A stretch of 64,000 bases of DNA from DATCLS01 sp035296625 (GTDB lineage Bacteria; Actinomycetota; Acidimicrobiia; Acidimicrobiales; VFJN01), in the NCBI GenBank assembly GCA_035296625.1, contig DATHAO010000042.1:8081-72080 (forward strand). The letters run 5' to 3'. The position numbers were made by a program, and so were the translations under genes. Below are positions 34,000 through 43,028 of the stretch, piece by piece (position 1 is the first letter of the stretch; every line of letters starts with the position of its first letter). The notes under the pieces are model-generated. The model was not told the origin of the DNA and made no database searches. It worked only from the letters and a program-made list of their open reading frames with translations.

Positions 34000-34563
34000 T
34001 CAACCGACGTCCCTCTCGTAAGGGAACCCCAGATCGGGGGCCGTGACGAGGGCGTGGAACGCCAGGCCGGCCTCCCGGGCCATCGCCTCGACGGTGCCGC
34101 CCCGATCGACGACCGGGACGAGTAGCACCGGCTGGGCCCCGCACGCGCGCACGACGTCCGCGGCCTCGAGCATCGACACGCCCCGGGTGACCGCGTCCTC
34201 GGTGATGGCGACCCGGTCGCCCGGTTGGAGCGCGCCGGCCAGGCGTCCGCCCCCACCGTGGTCCTTCGCCTCCTTGCGGACGCTGAAGGCCCGCAGCGGG
34301 CGGCCGCGCTCGGCGGCGATGCCGGCGGTGGCGAAGGCCACGGCGTCCGCCCCCATCGTGAGGCCCCCGAGCGCGGTCACGTCGTCGGGCAGCGCCGCGA
34401 GCAGGGCGTCGGCCACGAGCACCATGCCCTCGGGCCGGCACGTCGTCTGCTTGGCGTCGATGAACCAGCCGCTGCGCTTGCCCGACTTCAGCACGAAGTC
34501 GCCGAGCCGTACCGCGTGGGTCAGCAGGTGCTCGACGAGAGGGTCGAAACCGTCGGCGCTCAC
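34000..34563 (-). CDS. pyrE: Orotate phosphoribosyltransferase
   Basis: 187 aa, GTG start overlapping the purM stop by 4 nt. OPRT features are FVLKSGKRSGWFIDAKQT, GLTMGADAVAFA and the flexible catalytic loop VRKEAKDHGGGG with Lys and His. The PRPP-binding motif VAITEDAVTRGVSML differs slightly from the usual EDV-x-TTG form. It makes orotidylate in pyrimidine synthesis. Its place at the end of the purM operon ties pyrimidine to purine output. The reaction assignment is good, although other phosphoribosyltransferases cannot be fully excluded. Confidence 0.87.
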   Translation of the reverse strand: MSADGFDPLVEHLLTHAVRLGDFVLKSGKRSGWFIDAKQTTCRPEGMVLVADALLAALPDDVTALGGLTMGADAVAFATAGIAAERGRPLRAFSVRKEAKDHGGGGRLAGALQPGDRVAITEDAVTRGVSMLEAADVVRACGAQPVLLVPVVDRGGTVEAMAREAGLAFHALVTAPDLGFPYERDVG

Positions 34564-35603
34564 CCGAACAGCACCCGCCGCCCGTCGGGCCGCTTTGCAG
34601 GCGCGGGCACCAGCGTGCCGATCTCGACCGCCCGGTGACCGGCCTGGGCCAGCACGGCGAGCGTCCGGGCGGCGTCCGCGGGCGGGACGGCCACGACCAT
34701 GCCGATGCCCATGTTGAACACCTTGAGCATCTCGTCGTCGGTCACCTGGCCGCGCCGCTGGATCTCCCCGAACACCGCCGGTGCCTCCCACGCCGAGCGA
34801 TCGACGCGCGCGTCCAGGCCGGCGGGCAGCACCCGGGGCAGGTTGCCGACCAGGCCGCCGCCGGTGACGTGCGCCACCGCCCGCACGTCGACGTCGCCCA
34901 GCAGCCGGGTCAGGGCCGGGGCGTAGATGACCGACGGCTCGAGCAGCTCGTCGGCCACGCTCCGCCCGGGGAACAGCTCGTCGTCGAGCGCCAGGCCGGC
35001 CACCTCGAGCAACACCCGGCGGGCGAGCGAATAACCGTTAGCGCGCAGCCCCGGCGACGGCAGACCGACCAGCACGTCGCCGGCCCGGGCGGTCTCGCCG
35101 GTGAGCAGGCGGTCGTGCTCGGCGACGCCCACGACGAATCCGACGAGGTCGAACTCGCCCGGCTCCATCGCGCCCGGGTGCTCGGCCATCTCGCCGCCCA
35201 CGAGGGCGCACCCGGCCTGCCGGCACCCCTCGACGACTCCGGTGACCAGCTGGTCGACCAGATGCGGGTCGAGCTTGCCGACCGAGATGTAGTCGAGGAA
35301 GAACAGCGGCTCTGCGCCCTGGCACACGATGTCGTCGACGCACATGGCGACGAGGTCGATGCCGATCGTGTCGTAGCGCCCGGCCGCCCGGGCGACCATC
35401 GCCTTCGTCCCGACGCCGTCGGTCGACGACACGAGCACCGGACGGCGGTAGCGGTCGAGGGGCAGCTCGAAGAGCCCGCCGAATCCACCGATGTCGCCGA
35501 GGACCTCGGGCCGGTAGGTCGAGCGGACCTTGGCCTTGATGCGGTCGACGGCCGCCTCGCCGGCGGCGATGTCGACCCCGGCGGCGTCGTAGGTCTCGCC
35601 CAT
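34560..35603 (-). CDS. purM: Phosphoribosylformylglycinamidine cyclo-ligase (AIR synthetase)
   Basis: 347 aa; it closes the imidazole ring of AIR with ATP. Visible are YDAAGVDIAAGEAAVDRIK, GFGGLFELP, VLVSSTDGVGTKAMVA, the CVDDIVCQGAEPLFFLDYI signature, and GCALVGGEMAEHPGAM. The C-terminal domain has HVTGGGLVGNLPRVLP and MGIGMVVAVP. The ATG overlaps the purF stop by 1 nt (TGATG) and the end overlaps pyrE, so purF-purM-pyrE is one operon. Length is standard. Confidence 0.96.
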   Translation of the reverse strand: MGETYDAAGVDIAAGEAAVDRIKAKVRSTYRPEVLGDIGGFGGLFELPLDRYRRPVLVSSTDGVGTKAMVARAAGRYDTIGIDLVAMCVDDIVCQGAEPLFFLDYISVGKLDPHLVDQLVTGVVEGCRQAGCALVGGEMAEHPGAMEPGEFDLVGFVVGVAEHDRLLTGETARAGDVLVGLPSPGLRANGYSLARRVLLEVAGLALDDELFPGRSVADELLEPSVIYAPALTRLLGDVDVRAVAHVTGGGLVGNLPRVLPAGLDARVDRSAWEAPAVFGEIQRRGQVTDDEMLKVFNMGIGMVVAVPPADAARTLAVLAQAGHRAVEIGTLVPAPAKRPDGRRVLFG

Positions 35604-37183
35604 CAGCCCATCAGCGTCGTGCCGTCGAGCGCCGGCTGGACGACGTCCTCGGCGACGCGCTGCTCGTCGGCCTCGAGCACGTGCTTGCGCAGGGTGACAG
35701 GCACCTCGACGGGGTAGGCGCCGGTGAAGCAGGCGTCGCAGAAGCCGGCGCCCGCCGCCCCGGTGGCGGTGACGAGCCGGTCGAGGTCGAGGTAGGCGAG
35801 CGTGTCGGCGTCGAGGTGACCGCGGATGGCCTCGGTGTCGAGGTTGTGGGCGATCAGCTCGGTGCGCTCGCCGGTGTCGATGCCGTAGAAGCACGACCAC
35901 ATGACCGGCGGCGACGAGATGCGCAGGTGGACCTCGCGGGCCCCCGCCTCGCGCAGCATGCGCACGAGCGCCCGCTGCGTCGTGCCGCGCACGATCGAGT
36001 CGTCGATGACCACGAGGCGCTTGCCGGCGATGTTCTCGCGCAGCGGGTTGAGCTTCATGTGCACGGCCCGGGCCCGGAGCTCCTGGGTGGGAGCGATGAA
36101 GCTGCGGCCGATGTAGCGGTTCTTCACCAGGCCCTGGCCCAGCGGGATGCCGCTGCGGTGGGCGAAGCCCTCGGCGGCCGGCACGCCGGACTCCGGCACG
36201 CCCATCACCATGTCGGCCTCCACCGGCGCCTGCTCGGCGAGCTGCTCGCCCATGTGGATTCGGGCCTGGTGAACGTTGCGGCCGTAGAGCCTGCTGTCGG
36301 GGCGGGCGAAGTACACGAACTCGAACAGGCAGAGCCGGGGGTCGACCTCGTCGTCGGGGAACGGGTACGACGAGCGCGGCCCGTCGGCGTCGATGGCGAG
36401 CACCTCGCCGGGCTCGAGCTCGCGGACGAACTCGGCGCCGACGATGTCGAGTGCCGGGCTCTCGGACGCGAGCACCCAGCCGTCACCCAGCCGGCCCAGG
36501 CACAGCGGCCGGAAGCCGTGGGGGTCGCGCACCCCGAGGATGCCGTGCTCGTCCATGAGCACGAGCGAGAAGGCACCGGCCAGCTGCGGCACGACGCGGG
36601 CCACCGCCCGCTCGAGTGCGGTGACCGCCGTGCCGTGGGCCGCCGTGCCGTCGGGGTCGGCCGCCAGCTCGCTGGCGATCAGCTCGGCGACGATGTCGCT
36701 GTCGCTCGTGACCGTGCCCTCGAGCATCCCGGCCTCCTTGGCGAGGCGCTCGGTGTTGACGAGATTGCCGTTGTGGCCGAGCGCGAACTCGTGCGCCCCC
36801 ACCGACCGGTAGACCGGCTGGGCGTTGCGCCACGTGGACGAGCCGGTCGTCGAGTAGCGGCAATGGCCGAGGGCCACGTCGCCGCTGAGTCCCGCAAGCG
36901 TTCGGTCGTCGAACACGCTCGCCACGAGACCCTGGTCCTTGACGACGGTGATCGTGTCGCCGTCGCCCACGGCCATGCCCGCCGCCTCCTGCCCGCGGTG
37001 CTGCAGGGCGAAGAGCCCGAGATAGGTGAGCTGGGCCACAGGCAAGCCCGGGCCGTACACGCCGAAGACCCCGCAGGCCTCCTTGAGCTCGTCGGGACGT
37101 CCCGCTGGCTCGGTGGGATCCAGGTGCTGGGCGGCCGACCGGGGGCGATCCGCGTCGATCACCGCGCCATTGTGCCGTCCCAC
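35603..37183 (-). CDS. purF: Amidophosphoribosyltransferase
   Basis: 526 aa; first committed step of purine synthesis (PRPP + Gln to phosphoribosylamine). The N-terminal nucleophile Cys is in KEACGVFGVYG, so about 36 residues are a propeptide or leader removed to expose it. The glutaminase domain has ALQHRGQEAAGMA and LGHCRYSTTGSS. The PRPP site is VVIDDSIVRGTTQRALV. Cys residues suited to an Fe-S cluster are seen (WSCFYGID, GFCDACF), as in the Bacillus type. GTG 37183 is used; GTG 37162 has a CACAAT hexamer 6 nt upstream and may be the true start. Confidence 0.96.
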   Translation of the reverse strand: MGRHNGAVIDADRPRSAAQHLDPTEPAGRPDELKEACGVFGVYGPGLPVAQLTYLGLFALQHRGQEAAGMAVGDGDTITVVKDQGLVASVFDDRTLAGLSGDVALGHCRYSTTGSSTWRNAQPVYRSVGAHEFALGHNGNLVNTERLAKEAGMLEGTVTSDSDIVAELIASELAADPDGTAAHGTAVTALERAVARVVPQLAGAFSLVLMDEHGILGVRDPHGFRPLCLGRLGDGWVLASESPALDIVGAEFVRELEPGEVLAIDADGPRSSYPFPDDEVDPRLCLFEFVYFARPDSRLYGRNVHQARIHMGEQLAEQAPVEADMVMGVPESGVPAAEGFAHRSGIPLGQGLVKNRYIGRSFIAPTQELRARAVHMKLNPLRENIAGKRLVVIDDSIVRGTTQRALVRMLREAGAREVHLRISSPPVMWSCFYGIDTGERTELIAHNLDTEAIRGHLDADTLAYLDLDRLVTATGAAGAGFCDACFTGAYPVEVPVTLRKHVLEADEQRVAEDVVQPALDGTTLMG

Positions 37184-37272
37184 CCGCCGAGCCCGGTGAC
37201 ACGACGTCCTGACCAGGCACGATGTGCCGCCGTGCGGACGCCGGCGGCGCGGGTGCGTACGCTCACCGGCCG

Positions 37273-37836
37273 ATGGGAACCCTGCTGCGCTCGCCCACGG
37301 TGCTGAAGCTGGCCAAGTACTCGACCGCGTCCGTGGCCGGGGTCCTGGTCGGGCAGGCCACGCTCATCTTCGCCCTCGAGGTCCTCGGCTGGGCGGCGAT
37401 GCCCGCGAACCTGGCCTCGGTCACGCTGGGCTGCATACCGAACTACACGATCAACCGGTACTGGACCTGGCAACAGTCGGGCGAGAACCGGTTGTGGGGA
37501 GAGGTGGTGCCGTTCTGGTCGATGGCCATCCTGGGCGCGCTCCTCTCGATGCTCGCCGTGGCCTACGCCGACCGCACGTGGGGCGGCACCTTCGCCGTGG
37601 CGGTCGCCAACCTGTCCGGCTTCGCCGTGCTCTGGGTGGCCAAGTTCTTCGTGCTCGACAAGCTGATGTGGAAGGTCGTCCACGACCTGCACCCCGACGT
37701 CGACATCGACGCCGCCGAGGCGGGCATGCCGGGCGCCCTCGAGCTCGACGCCGCCGAGGAGGAGGCCCGCCGGCGGCACGCCGAGGCGCCGGCCGACGAC
37801 ACGCCCGTCCGGCGCGGCGCCTCCGACCTGTCCTGA
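37273..37836 (+). CDS. GtrA-family membrane protein
   Basis: 187 aa with four hydrophobic segments in the first 135 residues. The GtrA pattern is clear: KYSTASVAGVLVGQATLIFA, a PANLASVTLGCIPNYTINRY segment, then WTWQQSG, and FAVLWVAKFFVLDKLMW. GtrA proteins are thought to flip lipid-linked sugars for glycosylation of cell-wall polymers. The acidic C-terminal tail of about 50 residues is unusual and probably cytosolic. The gene stands alone on the plus strand inside the purine cluster; the surface-polysaccharide loci on both sides are its more likely functional partners. Confidence 0.88.
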   Translation: MGTLLRSPTVLKLAKYSTASVAGVLVGQATLIFALEVLGWAAMPANLASVTLGCIPNYTINRYWTWQQSGENRLWGEVVPFWSMAILGALLSMLAVAYADRTWGGTFAVAVANLSGFAVLWVAKFFVLDKLMWKVVHDLHPDVDIDAAEAGMPGALELDAAEEEARRRHAEAPADDTPVRRGASDLS

Positions 37837-37876
37837 GCCGCGCGGCCCGCCGCCCCCGCGGCGACGCCCCGGCCGG

Positions 37877-40102
37877 TCAGCCCTGCGTCGTGCCCTGGCC
37901 GAGCATGTCGGGCAGGCGCCCCCGCCAGGCGGCGACGGCATCGGCCAGCCCCACGTCGAGCTGGCCCTCCACCACGAGCCGGTCGCCCCCGGCCTCGCCG
38001 ACGACCCTGCCGTCGACGCCCGCCGCGCCCTGGCGGCGCTGCAGCTCGCCGACGGCCGCCGGATCGACGGCGAGCACCACACGGCTGGGCGACTCGGCGA
38101 ACAGCCAGCCGTGGCCGGCCGCTTCGGGCGCGTGGACCCGGAAGCCGGTGCCGCCCGACACCGCCATCTCGGCCAGTGCCAGGCCCAGCCCGCCGTCGGC
38201 CGCGTCGTGCACGCCGAGTACGAGCCCGTCGTGCACGAGTCCGATCACCAGCTCGCACAGGGCCCGGTGGGCGTGGAGGTCGAGGGCGGGAGGCGTGCCG
38301 CGCTTGTGGCCCCGGTCCCAGGCCCAGCGCGAGCCCGACAACGTGCGCGGCTCGGGCCCGAGCACGACGACCTGCGTGCCCTCGACGAGCCGCACGCCCG
38401 GCGGGGGCGCCGCGAGGTCGTCGATCAGCCCGACCACGGCCACGACCGGGGTGGGGTCGATGTCGCGGCCGCGACTCTCGTTGTAGAGGCTCACGTTGCC
38501 GCCCACGACCGGCAGGCCGAGCGCCCGGCAGGCGTCGCCCATGCCGTCGACGGCCTCGGAGAGCTGCCACATGACCTCGGGGTGCTCGGGATTGCCGAAG
38601 TTCAGGCAGTTGACGAGCGCCAGGGGCCGGGCCCCGGCGCAGGCCAGGTTCACGACGGCCTCGGCGACCACCAGGGCGGTGCCGCGGCGCGGGTCGAGCG
38701 CGCACCACCGGTGGTTGCCGTCCGCCGTGAGGGCGATGCCCTTGCCGGTGGGGGCGCCCGTGACCGGGTGCTTGAGGCGCAGCACGCCGGCGTCGCCGCC
38801 CGGGCCCTCGACGGTGTTCAGGAACAGCTGGTGGTCGTACTGGGACCACACCCAGGACGTGTCCGCCAGCATGGCGACGAGGTCGGCGCCGAGGTCCGCC
38901 GGGGCGGCCAGCGCCTCGTCGGCGCCGTCGCTGAGCCGGTCGTGGAGGTCGGCGGGCTCGGCGCGGGGGCGGTCGAGCAGCGGGGCGTCCTCGTGGAGGG
39001 ACGCCGCCGGCAGGTCGGCGAGCACCTCGCCGTCGGGCCGGTCGAGGATGCGCAGAGCCCCGCCGGCCGTGACCGTGCCCACGACGGCCGCCCGTACCTC
39101 CCAGCGGGCGCAGATGGCGAGCACCTCGTCGAGGACCCGTGGTTCGACGATCGCCAGCATCCGCTCCTGGCTCTCGCTGGTCATGACCTCGAACGGATCG
39201 AGGCCCTCCTCGCGGCGCGGGACCGCCGACAGGTAGACGTCCATGCCGACGCCGCCCCGGCTGGCGGTCTCGCTGGTGGCGCACGTGAGCCCCGCGCCAC
39301 CCAGGTCCTGGATGCCCACGACGAGGCCGGCGTCGAGCAGGTCGAGACATGCCTCGATCAGGCGCTTCTCCTCGAACGGGTCGCCGACCTGCACGCTCGG
39401 GCGCTTGGCGGCGTCGGCCTCGCCGTCGCCGAAGCCGGCGGACGCGAGCACCGACACACCGCCGATGCCGTCGCGGCCGGTGGGCGAGCCCAGCAGCACG
39501 GCCAGGTTCCCGATGCCCGACGCTTGGCCGAGCACGAGGCGCTCGTGGGGCAGCAGGCCGAGGCAGAAGACGTTGACGAGGGGGTTGTCCTGATAGGTCT
39601 CGTCGAAGACCAGCTCGCCGCCGACGGTGGGGACGCCGACCGAGTTGCCATAGCCGCTGATGCCGGAGACGACGCCCTCGGCGATCCACCGGCTGCGGGC
39701 GTCGTCGAGGGGCCCGAAGCGCAACGGGTCCATGAGGGCGATCGGGCGGGCTCCCATCGTGAAGACATCGCGCAGGATCCCGCCGATTCCGGTCGCCGCG
39801 CCCTGATAGGGCTCGATGGCGGAGGGGTGGTTGTGGCTCTCGATGCGAAATGCCACCGCCAGCCCGTCGCCGACGTCGACGACACCGGCGTTCTCGCCCG
39901 GCCCCACCAACACCGCGGCCCCGTCGGTGGGGAGGCGTCGCAGGTGGATGCGGCTCGACTTGTAGGAGCAGTGCTCGGACCACATGACCGCGTACATGGC
40001 GAGCTCGAGGTGGTTCGGGCGACGGCCCAAGATGACGTCGATGGCCCCGGCCTCGTCGTCGGTGAGCCCGAGGGCCCGATGGATCGCCTCGTCGGTGGTC
40101 AC
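37877..40102 (-). CDS. purL: Phosphoribosylformylglycinamidine synthase subunit PurL
   Basis: 741 aa from GTG 40102 (longer starts exist up to 40180). Small-type PurL that works with PurQ and PurS to make FGAM. Motifs: ELAMYAVMWSEHCSYKSSR, FRIESHNHPSAIEPYQGAAT, GGILRDVFTMGARPIAL, SGYGNSVGVPTVGGE, LGGAGLTCATSETASRGG, and in the second half VVGGNVSLYNES and VHDAADGGLGLALAEMA. Full length for the family. Between PurL and PurQ a separate plus-strand gene is inserted. Confidence 0.95.
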   Translation of the reverse strand: MTTDEAIHRALGLTDDEAGAIDVILGRRPNHLELAMYAVMWSEHCSYKSSRIHLRRLPTDGAAVLVGPGENAGVVDVGDGLAVAFRIESHNHPSAIEPYQGAATGIGGILRDVFTMGARPIALMDPLRFGPLDDARSRWIAEGVVSGISGYGNSVGVPTVGGELVFDETYQDNPLVNVFCLGLLPHERLVLGQASGIGNLAVLLGSPTGRDGIGGVSVLASAGFGDGEADAAKRPSVQVGDPFEEKRLIEACLDLLDAGLVVGIQDLGGAGLTCATSETASRGGVGMDVYLSAVPRREEGLDPFEVMTSESQERMLAIVEPRVLDEVLAICARWEVRAAVVGTVTAGGALRILDRPDGEVLADLPAASLHEDAPLLDRPRAEPADLHDRLSDGADEALAAPADLGADLVAMLADTSWVWSQYDHQLFLNTVEGPGGDAGVLRLKHPVTGAPTGKGIALTADGNHRWCALDPRRGTALVVAEAVVNLACAGARPLALVNCLNFGNPEHPEVMWQLSEAVDGMGDACRALGLPVVGGNVSLYNESRGRDIDPTPVVAVVGLIDDLAAPPPGVRLVEGTQVVVLGPEPRTLSGSRWAWDRGHKRGTPPALDLHAHRALCELVIGLVHDGLVLGVHDAADGGLGLALAEMAVSGGTGFRVHAPEAAGHGWLFAESPSRVVLAVDPAAVGELQRRQGAAGVDGRVVGEAGGDRLVVEGQLDVGLADAVAAWRGRLPDMLGQGTTQG

Positions 40103-40235
40103 TCGAGCAGCGTAGGCCACGAACCTTCCAACCCAGCCCATCACGCGTCCGCCGCGGATCGTGTTCCTGGGACCTCGCAATGTCGCCCGTCAGCGATCGT
40201 TGATCTCAGAAATGCATTTTTCTGCGGAAGGGAAA

Positions 40236-40241
40236 TAGGAT
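40236..40241 (+). promoter_or_regulatory. Putative -10 hexamer (leaderless) of the 40249 gene
   Basis: TAGGAT is followed by 7 nt and ATG 40249. Just upstream (40207-40224) an AT-rich imperfect dyad, CAGAAATGCA with TGCATTTTTCTG, could be an operator. This AT-rich pocket is unusual for the window. Confidence 0.5.
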
Positions 40242-40248
40242 CCTGCGC

Positions 40249-40668
40249 ATGGCGACAACCACTCGCAAGAGAACACCCATGAGCGACGACCACAAGGCGG
40301 CCCTGGCCGAGGGGCGTGACCAAGGCCGTGCCGTGCGGCGGTATCTGGAAGCACTCGAAGCGAACAAGCCCAAGCGCGGCCGTAAGCGCTCTCCCGAATC
40401 GATGAAGAAGCGCCTCGCCGCAGTCGAGGACGAGATCGCGAGTGCCGATCCCCTGAAGCGCCTTCACCTCGTGCAGGAGCGGCTCGATCTGCAGTCGGCC
40501 CTCGAGGCCAACGAGTCGACCGTCGACATCGATCAACTCGAAAATGAGTTCGTCGATGCGGCGAGCACCTACAGCGAGCGCAAGGGCATCTCGTACTCGG
40601 CGTGGCGTGAGCTCGGCGTCCCCGGTTCCGTGCTGGAGCGCGCCGGCATCAGCCGCACGGCGGGCTGA
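40249..40668 (+). CDS. Small charged protein, function unknown
   Basis: 139 aa, hydrophilic throughout, with no signal or membrane segment. The N-terminus is basic (MATTTRKRTPMSDDHKAALA), followed by AEGRDQGRAVRRYLEAL and a Lys/Arg patch KPKRGRKRSPESMKKRL. A predicted coiled coil or helical hairpin at about 60-110 (AAVEDEIASADPLKRLHL, VQERLDLQSALEANES) leads to a C-terminal YSAWRELGVPGSVLERAGI segment. I recall similar short proteins in other actinobacteria but know no function. The basic patch suggests nucleic-acid binding (inference). It is alone on its strand between purL and purQ. Confidence 0.75.
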   Translation: MATTTRKRTPMSDDHKAALAEGRDQGRAVRRYLEALEANKPKRGRKRSPESMKKRLAAVEDEIASADPLKRLHLVQERLDLQSALEANESTVDIDQLENEFVDAASTYSERKGISYSAWRELGVPGSVLERAGISRTAG

Positions 40669-40690
40669 CGGCCCCGGTCGTCTCGTGCAG

Positions 40691-40718
40691 GGTCAGCCGA
40701 CGGCGGGGTCGGCTGATC
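40691..40718. terminator. Bidirectional hairpin between the 40249 gene and purQ
   Basis: A perfect 9-bp stem (TCAGCCGAC/GTCGGCTGA), extendable by two further pairs, with a 6-nt GGCGGG loop, lies between two convergent stops. It can act in both directions. No U-tract. Confidence 0.6.
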
Positions 40719-40756
40719 GCAAGGACGACGATCCGCCCGCACCCGTCCGCGAGCGC

Positions 40757-41434
40757 CTATGCGGCGAGGGCACCCGCCGCCACGAGCAAGGACCGCAGCA
40801 GCACGAGCCCGTCGGTGGACCCCAGAAGCGGGTGTGAGGCCCGCTCCGGATGGGGCATGAGGCCCACGACGTTCCGGCCCGCCGAGCAGATGCCGGCGAT
40901 GTCGTCGATCGATCCGTTGGGGTTGGCGACGTAGCGGAAGACGATGCGGTCGTCGCCGCGCAGCTCCGCCAGTGTCTCGGGCTCGCAGGTGTAGTTGCCC
41001 TCGAAGTGGTTGATGGGGATGAGCAGCTCGGTGCCCGGGGCGACGGCCGTGGTGAGCGGCGTGCTGCCGGCCTCGACCCGCAGCCGCGCCGGCTGGCACA
41101 GGAACTTGAGCCCGGCGTTCTTCTGCAGCGCGCCGGGCAGCAACCCCGATTCGGTGAGCACCTGGAAGCCGTTGCAGATGCCCACGACCGGGCCCCCCTC
41201 GGCGGCGAACGCGGCGACCGCCGCCATGACCGGCGAGAACCGGGCGATCGCCCCGGGCCGCAGGTAGTCGCCGTGGGCGAACCCACCCGGGAGCACCACG
41301 GCGTCGACGTCGCCCAGCGAGGTGTCGCCGTGCCAGAGGAGGCGCCCGGCGCCGCCGACGGCGGAGACCGCTTCGACGACGTCGTGCTCGCAGTTGGACC
41401 CGGGGAAGACGACGACCCCGACCTGGGTGGTCAT
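40757..41434 (-). CDS. purQ: Phosphoribosylformylglycinamidine synthase subunit PurQ
   Basis: 225 aa; class I glutamine amidotransferase that feeds ammonia to PurL. The nucleophile Cys is in VVGICNGFQVLTESGLLPG. The oxyanion and early motifs are VVFPGSNCEHDVV and VVLPGGFAHGDYLRPGAI; the catalytic His/Glu pair is in VVGLMPHPERA. ATG 41434 gives the standard length. PurS, normally adjacent, is separated by about 420 nt of decayed sequence. Confidence 0.95.
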   Translation of the reverse strand: MTTQVGVVVFPGSNCEHDVVEAVSAVGGAGRLLWHGDTSLGDVDAVVLPGGFAHGDYLRPGAIARFSPVMAAVAAFAAEGGPVVGICNGFQVLTESGLLPGALQKNAGLKFLCQPARLRVEAGSTPLTTAVAPGTELLIPINHFEGNYTCEPETLAELRGDDRIVFRYVANPNGSIDDIAGICSAGRNVVGLMPHPERASHPLLGSTDGLVLLRSLLVAAGALAA

Positions 41435-41486
41435 GGCCCGCACGGTAGCCGCTGCCCCCCGCCGTCCCAGGCGACCGGGACCGGCG

Positions 41487-41838
41487 TCACATCCCGTTGA
41501 GGTCGGGGCGAACGCCCCGGATCGTGAACCTGTCCTCCGGTGGGCCATTCGCGAACACGCGGTCGTCGTCGACACCACGATGCGCACCTTGGGGCCGTGC
41601 CCCCTCCAGCTGCAGCAGCGGCCGCGGCCAGGGAGGCGAAGATGCCCGCCGGGTCGCCTATCGCCAGCACGGCGTCGTCCGGCAGCTCCTGGCGCACGAA
41701 CGCCGCGCCCCGCGGGCCAGGTGCGTCAGCGGACGAGCGCGAGCGCGGCCCACGCCCAAGCGCCACGGACGCTGCCCGCCCTCGACCTCCAGCGCGGGTG
41801 GCGCCGTCCCCAACGACGGACGCTTTCCCCGTCAGTCC
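41487..41838 (-). pseudogene. Possible decayed gene between purS and purQ
   Basis: Protein-like stretches occur in successive minus-strand frames. One is AFVRQELPDDAVLAIGDPAG followed by IFASL and an Ala run; another is GPKVRIVV; a third is VDDDRVFANGPPEDRFTIRG ending at a TGA at 41487-41489. Third positions are GC-rich in each, as in real genes here. At least two frameshifts would be needed to join them and no good start is seen. I could not assign a family; sequencing error is an alternative explanation. Confidence 0.4.
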
Positions 41839-41855
41839 ACGGACTCAGGTGGTCA

Positions 41856-42110
41856 TCACGTCGCGGCGTGCACCTCGATGGTGGCACCCTCGATCACCGG
41901 GTTGGTGAGGAAGCGCTTGCACATGTCCTCGACCTCCGCGCGGGCCGGGTCCGCGCCGGCGGCCTCGAGCTCGAAGCGGAAGCACTTGCCGACCTTGACC
42001 CCCGACACGCCCTCGAACCCCAGGGCGGGCAGCGACCGCTCGATGGTCGCCCCCTCGGGGTCGGCGATGCCGTCGTGGAGGCGGGTCTCGACGAGGACCG
42101 AGAAGCGCAT
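41856..42110 (-). CDS. purS: Phosphoribosylformylglycinamidine synthase subunit PurS
   Basis: 84 aa; small structural subunit that bridges PurL and PurQ. It matches the family in length and in VLVETRLHDGIADPEGATIE, the LPALGFEGVSGVKVGKCFRF core and the LTNPVIEGATIEV end. ATG 42110 lies 18 nt after the purC stop, so purC-purS are co-transcribed. Confidence 0.94.
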   Translation of the reverse strand: MRFSVLVETRLHDGIADPEGATIERSLPALGFEGVSGVKVGKCFRFELEAAGADPARAEVEDMCKRFLTNPVIEGATIEVHAAT

Positions 42111-42128
42111 GCGCGCAGCGTAGGCGCG

Positions 42129-43028
42129 TCAGCCGTGTGCGCCGGGCCAGTCGGCGAAGGACCGTCCGGTGATGCGCTCGTAGGCCTCGACGTAGCGGGC
42201 GCTCGTTGCCTCGACCACCTCGGCGGGCAGCGAGGGGGGCGGGGGCGCCTTGTCCCAGTCGAGAGTCTCGAGGTAGTCGCGCACCGGTTGCTTGTCGAAC
42301 GAGGGGGGTGTCGCGCCCGGCACCCACCGGTCGACCGGCCAGAACCGCGACGAGTCGGGCGTCAACACCTCGTCGCACAGGACGAGCTCGCCGTCGACGA
42401 GGCCCATCTCGAACTTGGTGTCGGCGATGATGATGCCGCGCTCACGGGCCCACTCGGCCCCCCGGCGGTACAGCTCCACCGCCACGTCGCGCACCTGGGC
42501 GGCGAGCGCCTCGCCGACGAGGTCGGCGGCGGCTCTGAAGGAGATGTTCTCGTCGTGACCCTCATCGGCCTTCGTCGACGGCGTGAACACCGGCTCGGGC
42601 AGCCGGTCCGATTCACGCAGACCGGCGGGCAGCGGCGCGCCGTGCATGGTGCCGGCCCGCGAGTACTCCTTCCACGCCGAGCCGGACAGGTAGCCGCGCA
42701 CGATGCACTCGATCGGTAACATGTCGGCTTTGTGCGTGAGCATCACGCGCCCGACGAGGTCGTTGGCCCCGGCCGCACCTTGCGTCGTCGCCGGCAGATC
42801 GGCCACGTCCGTGGAGATGAGGTGGCCGCGCACGACGTCGCCGAAGAGGTCGAACCAGAAGGCGGACATGGCCGTCAGTACGCGCCCCTTCTGGGGGATC
42901 GGCTCAGCCATGACCACGTCGAACGCCGAGATGCGATCGCTCGTCACCATCAGTAGGCGATCGTCACCGACGGCGTAGATGTCGCGAACCTTGCCCGAGT
43001 GGATGTGTGGGAGACCGAGATCGGTCAC
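42129..43028 (-). CDS. purC: SAICAR synthetase
   Basis: 299 aa; condenses CAIR with aspartate using ATP. GTG 43028 has GGAGG 6 nt upstream. Motifs: HSGKVRDIYAVGDDRLLMV, TSDRISAFDVVMAEPIPQKG, IECIVRGYLSGSAWKEY, FTPSTKADEGHDENIS and IIIADTKFEMGLVDGELVL. The length is that of the longer (about 300 aa) bacterial and fungal-like type. The 145 nt between this gene and purB contain nothing recognisable. Confidence 0.95.
   Translation of the reverse strand: MTDLGLPHIHSGKVRDIYAVGDDRLLMVTSDRISAFDVVMAEPIPQKGRVLTAMSAFWFDLFGDVVRGHLISTDVADLPATTQGAAGANDLVGRVMLTHKADMLPIECIVRGYLSGSAWKEYSRAGTMHGAPLPAGLRESDRLPEPVFTPSTKADEGHDENISFRAAADLVGEALAAQVRDVAVELYRRGAEWARERGIIIADTKFEMGLVDGELVLCDEVLTPDSSRFWPVDRWVPGATPPSFDKQPVRDYLETLDWDKAPPPPSLPAEVVEATSARYVEAYERITGRSFADWPGAHG

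Noticed and set aside
37563..39983. 806-codon minus-strand frame inside purL
   Set aside because: Arg/Gly/Pro-rich out-of-frame shadow of purL; all PurL motifs lie in the other frame.
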